Shown one piece after another: positions 1-6,498 of a stretch of DNA of 12,558 nt. The DNA comes from Planctomycetaceae bacterium UBA6894. GTDB taxonomy: Bacteria > Planctomycetota > Planctomycetia > Gemmatales > Gemmataceae. Location: NCBI GenBank assembly GCA_002451275.1, contig DKBS01000180.1, positions 1 through 12,558 on the forward strand. The letters run 5' to 3'. A program made the position numbers and the translations under genes. Position 1 is the stretch's first letter. Every line of letters starts with the position of its first letter. The notes under the pieces are model-generated. The model saw only the letters and a program-made list of their open reading frames with translations. It was not told where the DNA came from and searched no databases.

Positions 1-201
1 CTAGCCAGGGATCGACTGGTCGCAGCCCTCAGGGACCCGGATTGGGAGAATCGGAACGCGGCGGTCAACGCGATTGCAGGTATGGCCTATCCGGACCGGA
101 TAGAGCTTTTCGAACCCCTGTGTGATGACCTCAACCCGGTTGTCCGCAACAATGCACGGTTCTTCATCGGGCTTTACCACATGCAATCAGGAAACGGCTG
201 A
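1..201 (+). CDS. HEAT-repeat protein, C-terminal fragment
   Basis: Frame 1 is open from the first base of the window to a TGA at 199-201, giving the last 66 residues of a longer protein whose start lies outside. The fragment contains two helical units: residues 6-30 (LVAALRDPDWENRNAAVNAI and on) and 34-60 (IELFEPLCDDLNPVVRNNAR and on). The pattern 'L...L.D.....R..A...I' followed by 'P.VR..A...I' is that of HEAT or PBS-lyase-type repeats, which form alpha-solenoid scaffolds for protein binding. No catalytic motif is visible in this piece. Its end overlaps the 3' end of the convergent glycosyltransferase gene by 15 bp. It could be the tail of a larger enzyme or sensor, since planctomycetes often append HEAT repeats to other domains. 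The function of the whole protein cannot be given from here. Confidence 0.72.
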   Translation, partial: LARDRLVAALRDPDWENRNAAVNAIAGMAYPDRIELFEPLCDDLNPVVRNNARFFIGLYHMQSGNG

Positions 202-1407
202 CCGGTCGCCCGCCCTGCCCTGCTCGAGTCCCCAAGCCACTAGCCAGGCGGACAGGAACACCATCGCGATCGGCATGGATGCCGACAGCGGCGGGAACAG
301 GGGATTTGCCTTCAAACCGCCGGCGAAAAAAATGAGCACCGCACCGATGAACCCGGCGGCAAAACCTGATGACTTCCAGGGGCCGGCCTCGTGGGCACTG
401 ACCAGCGCCCATGCAAGCCAGGGTGCAGCCAGCAGGTAGGTGGGGTGCTCGATGGCGGGCCCAAACAGAAGCATCCAGCACGTTCCAAGCGCGGCCAAGA
501 GGCAGACCGCTGACTGGGTGGGCAGTTGGCGGCTGAGCCACCAGCCGGCGCCCAGGGCGAGAAACGCGCACGCTCCCGGGATGGCCGGGTAGTACCAACG
601 GGCATAGGCAGTTTCGAGTGGCGGATCATCCGTGCCGGGACGCACCCAATCAGCCACAGTGAGGCCCAGGGTCCAGGCATCGCGGAAGGCAGCACGGCGT
701 TCGCCTGCGGAGTTTTTGCCGTGCTCGACCCATTTCTCCCACAGCCAGGCGGATTGTTTAGGGGCCGGGATGGCGGCCAAGCCGATGACCAGTGCCATGC
801 TGACCACCAAACGAAAACCCCAGGCCGGCTTCCACGCGGCCAGCAGCATGGGGATGGACAACATGGTGGGCTTCAGCAGCAACGCTCCGGCCATGGCCAG
901 CGACGAGAGCCAGTTTTTGGCGCGGGCCAACTCGGCCACCGACAGAAAGACCAAGCCGCCCAGCAGGCCATTGGCCTGGGCGTTCCACAGACCCCGCGCG
1001 GCAATGGCAAGGCCTGCCAAGAGATAGAGGGCCACGCGGGCATCGGACCATGCGGGTGCGCCCGGGAGGGCGTATCGCCAAAGCCTTAGCAGACCCCACA
1101 GGGTGATACCCACCGAGCACAGGCCCCACAGGGCACCACCCGCCGGAAGGCCGAGGATGCCGAAGGGGAAAAACAGCCACAGGCTGGGGGGCGGGTAGCG
1201 AAACAGGTCGAGTTCACCGACTCGCTCGTATGGCGATTCACCGGCGACCCAGGCTTGGACGGCCGCATGGTAGACGGGGAAGACCGTGTGTTTGGCTGGC
1301 CAACAGGCCAGCTTGACCGCCAAGGCAATGGCAAACACCAGCCAGGCCGTGAGGGCCAAGCGGGTGAACAGCCTGAGCAACGGATGGGGAGCGGGCAACT
1401 CAGTCAC
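187..1407 (-). CDS. GT87-type (DUF2029) polytopic membrane glycosyltransferase
   Basis: A 406-residue membrane protein with about 11-12 hydrophobic segments, the first at roughly residues 14-34 and the last at 374-394. It matches the layout of the GT87/DUF2029 family, known for polyprenol-phosphate-mannose-dependent mannosyltransferases such as PimE. Visible landmarks are a first periplasmic loop with GESPYE (56-61) and FRYPPPSLW (69-77), then QANGLLGG (144-151), LLKPT (177-181) and GPAIEHPTY (316-324) near the late helices. The start is GTG at 1405-1407 and gives the first membrane helix a short cytoplasmic lead. No strong Shine-Dalgarno precedes it. The start overlaps the end of the upstream cytochrome-like gene by 8 nt (GTGACTGA), so translation is probably coupled. 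The likely role is transfer of a sugar from a lipid-linked donor to a cell-envelope glycan or glycolipid. Donor and acceptor cannot be read from the sequence. Confidence 0.85.
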   Translation of the reverse strand: MTELPAPHPLLRLFTRLALTAWLVFAIALAVKLACWPAKHTVFPVYHAAVQAWVAGESPYERVGELDLFRYPPPSLWLFFPFGILGLPAGGALWGLCSVGITLWGLLRLWRYALPGAPAWSDARVALYLLAGLAIAARGLWNAQANGLLGGLVFLSVAELARAKNWLSSLAMAGALLLKPTMLSIPMLLAAWKPAWGFRLVVSMALVIGLAAIPAPKQSAWLWEKWVEHGKNSAGERRAAFRDAWTLGLTVADWVRPGTDDPPLETAYARWYYPAIPGACAFLALGAGWWLSRQLPTQSAVCLLAALGTCWMLLFGPAIEHPTYLLAAPWLAWALVSAHEAGPWKSSGFAAGFIGAVLIFFAGGLKANPLFPPLSASMPIAMVFLSAWLVAWGLEQGRAGDRSAVS

Positions 1408-2608
1408 GCGCGGGCTTCGCCTCGGGCAGTGGCGGTAGCTTGGCCGGTTCGGACGGCCGGGATGGCGCCGGAGTCATCGGCGCAGGCGCGACGGGAACCG
1501 GCGCGGAGGGTGTGCCGTTGAAGATATCCGGATCGTATGGATCCGAATTGGACGGGCTGGACGGGTTGGAGGGCTTCGCCTGCGGCGGCGGGGCCGGAGG
1601 GTTTACCTCGGGAACCTGGGCAGGTCTGGACGAAGGGGCGGAGGCGAAGGCATTGTTGTCGGGCCGGTATTCGGCGGTGCGAATCTCGCCGGAATTCGAG
1701 GCGGCATTGCCACGGGTTACGGCGATGACACCCCCCTCGGCATCCTTGGGGCGATTGGCCATGTGCTCGCGCGAAACCTGCTGGACCCAGCTTTCGAGGA
1801 TGCGGAAGGGCTCGGTCTGACGGCCGCGGAGAGCGGGCTGGGTCTGGTCGCCATGCACGGAAACCGCCTTCACCAGCACCGGGCTGGCCAACGCCTGCCC
1901 GGGAGTGATCTGGGACATTACGGACGAGGCGTTCTGCTGCGTGATCCGTTTGTTGGCGGTGTTGGTGGTGTAGACCCGGGCCAGCTTGAAGTCGCCGCCA
2001 CGTCCGGTGGCGTGGCAGGAGGCGCAGGCGTTCATGAGAATAGGCTGCACCTTGGAGGTGAAAACGCCGAGGCTGGGAGCGGTCATCTCCAACGCAAGGG
2101 AGGTGGACATCTCGGCCTCTTGCGGCACCTTCCCTCCCCTGGCCAATTCGGCGGCCTCACTTTGGCGCATGCTTTCCAGATGGCGGACCATCCGGCGGGC
2201 GGGCCCGTATTCGGGTTTGAGTTCGAGGGCACCGCGGGCCTCCTGGATGGCCTCCTCCTTCAGGCCGCGGCCGACACACCACTGGGCCAGGCGGATTCGT
2301 TCATCTGGATCGCGAAGATTGGCGCGCTGTCGCAGCACCAGATAGGCCTCGTTGAGATTGGCGCAGAGCACGGCGGACGCCTGGGGTGGCACCCAGGAAA
2401 CCGCCTCCCCCCGGCGGAGGCGGAACTGGTCGCCCACGCGCTCGATATCCCCTTCCAGGGTCCGGTCGTTGTCGAGGACCAACACCGTGCCGGTTTGCCC
2501 GAGTGTTTTGGCGGGTTTGGCTTCCTCGGCCTGGGCCCAGACCACCGGGGACCTGAGGGCAGCAAACGCCAGGGTAAAACCACACGCTATGCGGATGTAC
2601 TGGTTCAT
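1400..2608 (-). CDS. secreted planctomycete-type cytochrome c-like protein with proline-rich tail
   Basis: The ATG at 2606-2608 gives 402 residues beginning with a signal peptide (MNQYIR, a hydrophobic core, then a probable cut after VWAQA at residue 27). An upstream in-frame start at 2662 would put 18 residues before this signal and is less likely. Residues about 40-145 hold a short beta-like segment (LEGDIERVGDQF) and a TPR-like helical stretch with LAQWCVGRGLKEEA and ALELKPEYGPAR, a combination I associate with planctomycete proteins. Residues 187-275 resemble the planctomycete cytochrome c domain: VQPILMNACASCH with heme motif CASCH at 195-199, an ITPG segment near 234-237, and LESWVQQV at the end. 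The usual distal 'MPP'-type axial segment is absent; QPALRGRQTE (257-266) stands there. Residues about 320-402 are Pro/Ser/Ala-rich and probably disordered. It is presumably exported and heme-binding; its electron-transfer partner is unknown. Confidence 0.75.
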   Translation of the reverse strand: MNQYIRIACGFTLAFAALRSPVVWAQAEEAKPAKTLGQTGTVLVLDNDRTLEGDIERVGDQFRLRRGEAVSWVPPQASAVLCANLNEAYLVLRQRANLRDPDERIRLAQWCVGRGLKEEAIQEARGALELKPEYGPARRMVRHLESMRQSEAAELARGGKVPQEAEMSTSLALEMTAPSLGVFTSKVQPILMNACASCHATGRGGDFKLARVYTTNTANKRITQQNASSVMSQITPGQALASPVLVKAVSVHGDQTQPALRGRQTEPFRILESWVQQVSREHMANRPKDAEGGVIAVTRGNAASNSGEIRTAEYRPDNNAFASAPSSRPAQVPEVNPPAPPPQAKPSNPSSPSNSDPYDPDIFNGTPSAPVPVAPAPMTPAPSRPSEPAKLPPLPEAKPARD

Positions 2609-2735
2609 GGAGGCGGGGGGTACCCACCCCATTGGCCCCGCGTCAAGCGCAAGGCCCCCCAACTGACCTAAAGAAGACGAGAAGCTCCAATTGCCCTAGA
2701 ATAGCCCCACGGCGTATGGTCCCTCCCCTTCGGCT

Positions 2736-2748
2736 GGTGCCTGACACC
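2736..2748. repeat. short imperfect palindrome GGTGCCTGACACC
   Basis: The 13-bp sequence GGTGCCTGACACC has complementary 4-bp ends (GGTG/CACC), one mismatch (C against A) and a further C-G pair around a central T. It lies 37 bp upstream of the aminotransferase start. It could be an operator half of some kind or a copy of a small dispersed genomic repeat. I see it only once in this window. Confidence 0.3.
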
Positions 2749-2775
2749 CCGATTTTCCGTAAGTCTTTTGAGCGT

Positions 2776-2779
2776 AGGA
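2776..2779 (+). promoter_or_regulatory. ribosome binding site choosing ATG 2786
   Basis: AGGA at 2776-2779 stands 6 nt before the ATG at 2786-2788. This favours that start over the in-frame TTG at 2768, which lies upstream of the site and would add six residues (MSVGTS) that are not expected in the family. Confidence 0.6.
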
Positions 2780-2785
2780 ACTTCC

Positions 2786-3937
2786 ATGAAACCCCGCCTG
2801 CTTTGCCCCGGGCCCACCCCGGCTCCCGAGGAAACCCTGTTGGAATTGGCCCGGCCCGTGACTTTTCATCGCTCGGCGCAGTTCCGCGCGGTGGTGAAGG
2901 AAGTGACCGAGGACTTGGGCAAGGTATTCGGCACCAAACAGCCGGTGATGACGATCACGGCATCGGGCACGGGCGCGATGGAAGCGGCCACCTCGAACCT
3001 GCTGGTTCCCGGGGGCAAGGCGATCTGCCTAATTTCGGGCCGCTGGGGCGAGCGCTGGCGTGGCCTGTGCAAGGCCTTCGGCGTGACCGCCATTGAGATC
3101 ACGGTTCCCTACGGTGAGGCTGTGCCCCCATCGGCTTTGGAGAAGGCGCTGGCGGAGCATCCGGACGCGACGGTGGTGTTTTCCACCCTGTCTGAGACTG
3201 CAACCGGCGTGGTGAACGACATCCAGGGTTACGCCGCGATCACCCGCAACCGGCCCCAGGTGCTGGTGGTGGACGGGATCAGCGGACTGGGCGTGATGCC
3301 CTGCCCCATGGACGAGTGGGGCGTGGATGTGGTGGTGACGGGATCCCAGAAGGCGCTGATGCTGCCGCCCGGGTTGGCCTTCATCGCGCTGTCGGAAAAG
3401 GCGTGGAAGGTGGTGGAAGCGAACTATGCGCTGCCCAACCCGCCCAGGACCTTCTACTTCGACTTGCGCAAGTACCGGGACAACCTGAAGGGGAACGACA
3501 CGCCGTTTACCCCGGCCAACACGCTGGTGAAGGCGCTGCGGCTGAGCCTGAAGCGGCTCTTGGAAGAGGGGCTGGAAAACTGTTACCGGCGGCACGCGCG
3601 GATGGCCGCGGCGGCGCGCGCGGCAGCCCAGGGCCTTGGGATGGAACTGCTGGCCAAGACACCCTCCAACGGCCTGACGGTGTTCAAGGTGCCCGCAGGC
3701 GTGGATGGGCAGGCGATTTTGGGCGTGCTGGAAAAGGAGCACGGCATCCGCATCGCGGGCGGGCAGGATGTGCTGAAGGGCAAGATTTTGCGGCTGGCCC
3801 ACATGGGCTACATCGACTTCTTCGAGGTGTTGGCCGCTGTGTCAGCGCTGGAACTGGCGCTGCCCAAGTTCGGCCACGCCGTGACGCCGGGCGAGGCGGT
3901 CGCCGCCTGCCAAAAAGCCTACACCGCCACCGCCTGA
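2786..3937 (+). CDS. class V aminotransferase (serine-glyoxylate / alanine-glyoxylate type), paired with serA
   Basis: A 383-residue PLP enzyme of aminotransferase class V, cytosolic. Family signatures (numbered from the ATG at 2786) are LLCPGPTPAP near the N-terminus, ITASGTGAMEAA (the cofactor phosphate loop, around 57-68), STLSETATGV (133-142), VVDGISGLG with the PLP-ring Asp at 163, and VVTGSQKALMLPPG with the Schiff-base lysine at 189. The C-terminal GIRIAGGQD...GKILRLAHMG is typical of the small domain. Length and motifs match the group annotated as serine-glyoxylate, alanine-glyoxylate or 'soluble hydrogenase 42 kDa' proteins, not classical SerC. It ends 18 bp before serA on the same strand, so it is probably in one operon with it. 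That context suggests transamination of 3-phosphohydroxypyruvate to phosphoserine, as broad-specificity class V enzymes do in methanogens. The specificity is inferred. A serine:glyoxylate role is the main alternative. Confidence 0.88.
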   Translation: MKPRLLCPGPTPAPEETLLELARPVTFHRSAQFRAVVKEVTEDLGKVFGTKQPVMTITASGTGAMEAATSNLLVPGGKAICLISGRWGERWRGLCKAFGVTAIEITVPYGEAVPPSALEKALAEHPDATVVFSTLSETATGVVNDIQGYAAITRNRPQVLVVDGISGLGVMPCPMDEWGVDVVVTGSQKALMLPPGLAFIALSEKAWKVVEANYALPNPPRTFYFDLRKYRDNLKGNDTPFTPANTLVKALRLSLKRLLEEGLENCYRRHARMAAAARAAAQGLGMELLAKTPSNGLTVFKVPAGVDGQAILGVLEKEHGIRIAGGQDVLKGKILRLAHMGYIDFFEVLAAVSALELALPKFGHAVTPGEAVAACQKAYTATA

Positions 3938-3955
3938 AAACTGGAGAGGGATCCA

Positions 3956-5575
3956 ATGCCACGAGTATTTATTTCGGACAAGCTGGAGGAGGCGGGGATC
4001 GACATCCTGCGCAGCGCCGGCGTGGAGATTGACAACCGGCCGGGGCTGAAGGGCAACGACCTGGTGGAGGCCCTTCGGGCAGCCGATGGGGTGGTGGTGC
4101 GATCGGGCACGACGATAACGGCGGACCTCCTAGAAAACCCGGGCAAGCTGCGGGCGATCGTGCGCGGCGGGGTGGGCGTGGACAACATCGACGTGGCCGC
4201 CGCGACCCGCAAGGGCATCGTGGTGATGAACACGCCGGACGCCAACACGCTGAGCACCGCCGAGCACACCATCAGCCTGCTGATGAGCATGGCCCGGCAC
4301 ATTCCCGCCGCCGACGCGAGCATGCGCACTGGCAAGTGGGAGAAGAGCAAGTTTCTGGGCGCGCAACTGACCGGCAAAACCCTGGGCGTGATCGGCTTGG
4401 GACGCATCGGGCGCGAAGTGGCCCGCCGCGCCGCCCAGGGACTGGGCATGAATGTGATCGGGTTCGATCCGGTGCTGGCGCCGAGCGCGAGCGCGCAACT
4501 GGGGATCCAGACGGCCCCCTCAGTGGACGAGTTGTGCCCGAAGTGCGACTTCGTCACCGTGCACACGCCACTGACGCCTGAGACCCGGCACATGTTGGGT
4601 GCGAAGCAACTGGCGCTGCTGCCCAAGGGCGCGCGGGTGATCAACTGCGCGCGCGGCGGCATCGTGGACGAGCAGGCCCTGCTGGCGGCTTTGGACTCGG
4701 GCCATCTGGCGGGGGCGGCGCTGGACGTGTTTGAAACCGAACCGGTGCCGGCCGACAGCCCTTTCCTGAAGCAGCCCAAGATGGTGGTGACACCGCACCT
4801 GGGTGCATCGACCGCCGAGGCCCAACTGCTGGTGGCGCGCGACAGCGCGCAACTGCTGGCGGACTTCCTGTGCAAGGGCCAGGTGCGCTTCGCGGTGAAC
4901 ATGGCCGCGCTGGACCGCGCGGAGATGGAAGAGGTCAAGCCGTTCGTGGACCTGGCGCGGCGGTTGGGCATCCTGTTCTCGCAGATGGTGCGGGGATCCA
5001 TCACCAAGGCGGAAATCCGCTACCGGGGCGAGGTGGCCTCGAAGCCGACGCGGCTGATCACCGGCGCCTTCGCCGCCGGGCTCCTGGAGAACTGGCTGGA
5101 GCAGGTGAACCTGGTGAACGCGCGGGTGCTGGCGCAGGAGCGCGGCATCGCGATCGTGGAAGAGCAAACCTCCGAAAAGGGAGATTTCAGCTCGCTGATT
5201 GAGGTGGTGGTGCACACCGACAAGAAGGAATACCGCGCCAGCGGCACCCTGTTCGGCAACCGCCACCTGCGACTTGTGCAACTCGGGCCGTACCGGCTGG
5301 ACGCGCACCTGGACGGGACGCTGCTGCTTTTCACCCACCGGGACGTGCCCGGGCTGATCGGCTTCATCGGCAACCTGTTCGGCCAGCAGAACGTGAACAT
5401 CGCCCACATGACCGTGGGCCGGCAGGAGAAGGGCGGCGAAGCCATCGCGGTGATGAACCTCGACGGGCAACCTCCGGCAGAAGCGATTGAACAGGTGGCC
5501 AAGCACCAGCATGTGAGCAGCGCGAGCGTGGTGAACCTGCCGCAGATGGGCGACATGCCGAGCTGGTTCGCCTAA
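3956..5575 (+). CDS. serA: D-3-phosphoglycerate dehydrogenase, long (ACT-containing) form
   Basis: This enzyme oxidises 3-phosphoglycerate to 3-phosphohydroxypyruvate with NAD+, the first step of serine synthesis in the cytosol. Its 539 residues match the long form (about 525 residues) with substrate-binding, NAD-binding, intervening (ASB) and ACT domains. Visible elements are VRGGVGVDNID (69-79), the Rossmann motif GLGRIG (147-152) with the NAD-ribose Asp at 171, catalytic Arg233 in NCARGGIVDE, Glu262 in ETEP and His281 in TPHLGAST. Residues about 320-455 form the ASB-like region. About 456-539 form the ACT domain (HRDVPGLIGFIGNLFGQQNVN and on), the usual site of serine feedback. A strong Shine-Dalgarno GGAGAGGG (3943-3950) lies 5 nt before the ATG. 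The gene follows the aminotransferase by 18 bp and ends 25 bp before a strong terminator hairpin. Catalytic residues are all present. Confidence 0.96.
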   Translation: MPRVFISDKLEEAGIDILRSAGVEIDNRPGLKGNDLVEALRAADGVVVRSGTTITADLLENPGKLRAIVRGGVGVDNIDVAAATRKGIVVMNTPDANTLSTAEHTISLLMSMARHIPAADASMRTGKWEKSKFLGAQLTGKTLGVIGLGRIGREVARRAAQGLGMNVIGFDPVLAPSASAQLGIQTAPSVDELCPKCDFVTVHTPLTPETRHMLGAKQLALLPKGARVINCARGGIVDEQALLAALDSGHLAGAALDVFETEPVPADSPFLKQPKMVVTPHLGASTAEAQLLVARDSAQLLADFLCKGQVRFAVNMAALDRAEMEEVKPFVDLARRLGILFSQMVRGSITKAEIRYRGEVASKPTRLITGAFAAGLLENWLEQVNLVNARVLAQERGIAIVEEQTSEKGDFSSLIEVVVHTDKKEYRASGTLFGNRHLRLVQLGPYRLDAHLDGTLLLFTHRDVPGLIGFIGNLFGQQNVNIAHMTVGRQEKGGEAIAVMNLDGQPPAEAIEQVAKHQHVSSASVVNLPQMGDMPSWFA

Positions 5576-5600
5576 ACCCTTGCGCACGGCACATCCACGC

Positions 5601-5634
5601 AAAGGCCCGCCGGGAATCCGGCGGGCCTTTTTTT
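5601..5634 (+). terminator. rho-independent terminator after serA
   Basis: A perfect 13-bp stem (AAAGGCCCGCCGG at 5601-5613 and its complement at 5618-5630) with loop GAAT is followed by a T-run covering 5628-5634. It begins 25 bp after the serA stop and lies between the convergent serA and methyltransferase genes. On the minus strand the stem also has an A/T flank (TTT before GCG), so it may partly stop the opposing transcript too. Confidence 0.9.
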
Positions 5635-5652
5635 GTCCGGGAGGAGAAGGCG

Positions 5653-6477
5653 TTATTTCGGTTTCTGGAAAAGCAGCATGAGTCCCTGGTCGCCGCCGTG
5701 GTCGGTGAACTCGCAGACGAAACGGGTGACACCCGCGGCCTGGAGGGTCTGGAACACCGGGTTGAGGGCGTACTGGTTCATCTGCATCTCGGGGCCGGTC
5801 GGAGGCGGGGCCGATCGGGCACCCTGGAACAGCCAGACCAGACGACGATAAAAAGCGCGGGCCACGCCACGCAGATGCACCCAGAGGGTGTCGGGGGGGG
5901 GTGGGACGGGAGGTGGCCAATGGCAGAGGGGCCCCTCCGCCGGCGGGGTGAACCCCACCCGGTTGTAGGTGAGCTGGAGCGCGCCCACGCCGCCGGGGGC
6001 CACCAGGTCCACCAGCCTCCTGAAAAGCGGGAGACCGCGCTCGGGCGGGATGTGCTGCAGCACGATGTAGGTGTGGACCAGATCAAACCGGCCGGTCACC
6101 CGGCTGAGGGTGTCATCGCCCAGCACCCACTCCACGCCGGACGCCCGGCGGGCCTGGGTGTTGCGGCGGGCCTCCTCCAGCATGCTGGGTGAGACATCGA
6201 CACCGACCACCCGGGAGCATCGCGTGGCCAGTGGGAGAGCCAGTCGCCCGACGCCGCAACCGAAATCGAGGGCGGAAGCGGGGGAGAAACCGGGCACCAA
6301 TTGCAACCGGATCACCTCGAGGATGCGGGCGACATGCTCCTCGCCGGACTGGAAGAACCGCTGGATGGCCTGATCGTCGAGGGTGCCCTTGCGGAACTCA
6401 TCGTGCGTGAGGACGGCCCAGTAGGGGTCTTCCTTGCCGAATTGTTCCCAATGCTCATCGGTGGACGGGGTGGTCAT
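5653..6477 (-). CDS. class I SAM-dependent methyltransferase, tandem copy 1
   Basis: A 274-residue protein with the Rossmann-type SAM-binding core. Motif I is ALDFGCGVGRLALPLA (69-84), motif II is VVGVDVSPSMLEEAR (90-104) with the acidic residue that binds the SAM ribose, the D-D pair is near 121-122, and a motif IV-like FDLVHTYIVLQHI spans 131-143. PGGVGAL (161-167) follows. Residues 171-228 are Pro-rich and poorly conserved. The end carries PEMQMNQYALNPVFQ (229-243) and EFTDHGG (256-262), which are also in the neighbouring copy. The start at 6477 has a good Shine-Dalgarno (GAGAGGAAG on the minus strand). It lies 21 bp downstream of copy 2, so co-translation is likely. The substrate is unknown; small molecule, lipid or quinone-like targets are all possible for this fold. 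It is probably the last gene of the minus-strand cluster. Confidence 0.87.
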   Translation of the reverse strand: MTTPSTDEHWEQFGKEDPYWAVLTHDEFRKGTLDDQAIQRFFQSGEEHVARILEVIRLQLVPGFSPASALDFGCGVGRLALPLATRCSRVVGVDVSPSMLEEARRNTQARRASGVEWVLGDDTLSRVTGRFDLVHTYIVLQHIPPERGLPLFRRLVDLVAPGGVGALQLTYNRVGFTPPAEGPLCHWPPPVPPPPDTLWVHLRGVARAFYRRLVWLFQGARSAPPPTGPEMQMNQYALNPVFQTLQAAGVTRFVCEFTDHGGDQGLMLLFQKPK

Positions 6478-6498
6478 CCGGTGCTTCCTCTCAGGCGG

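Larger units (their letters stand above)
2609..2785. promoter_or_regulatory. divergent intergenic region between cytochrome-like gene and aminotransferase-serA
   Basis: This 177-bp gap separates two head-to-head transcription units, so it should contain promoters for both. I found no convincing sigma70-type pair. TAGAAT at 2697-2702 resembles a -10 box for the plus strand but has no matching -35 at normal spacing. CGTCAA at 2641-2646 reads TTGACG on the minus strand but lacks a -10 partner. A short imperfect palindrome sits at 2736-2748. No riboswitch or tRNA-like fold was recognised by eye. The promoter role is inferred from gene orientation only. Confidence 0.45.

Noticed and set aside
2609..2662. 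N-terminal extension of the cytochrome-like protein to a start at 2662
   Set aside because: It would place 18 residues before a good signal peptide; the ATG at 2608 gives a normal export signal at the very N-terminus.
2641..2702. Sigma70-like promoter boxes (TTGACG on the minus strand, TAGAAT on the plus strand)
   Set aside because: Neither has a partner box at normal spacing, so they were not called as promoters.
4520..5920. A 466-residue open frame on the minus strand opposite serA
   Set aside because: It overlaps serA and its terminator and continues into the methyltransferase gene in another frame; the translation is His/Arg/Pro-rich and motif-free.
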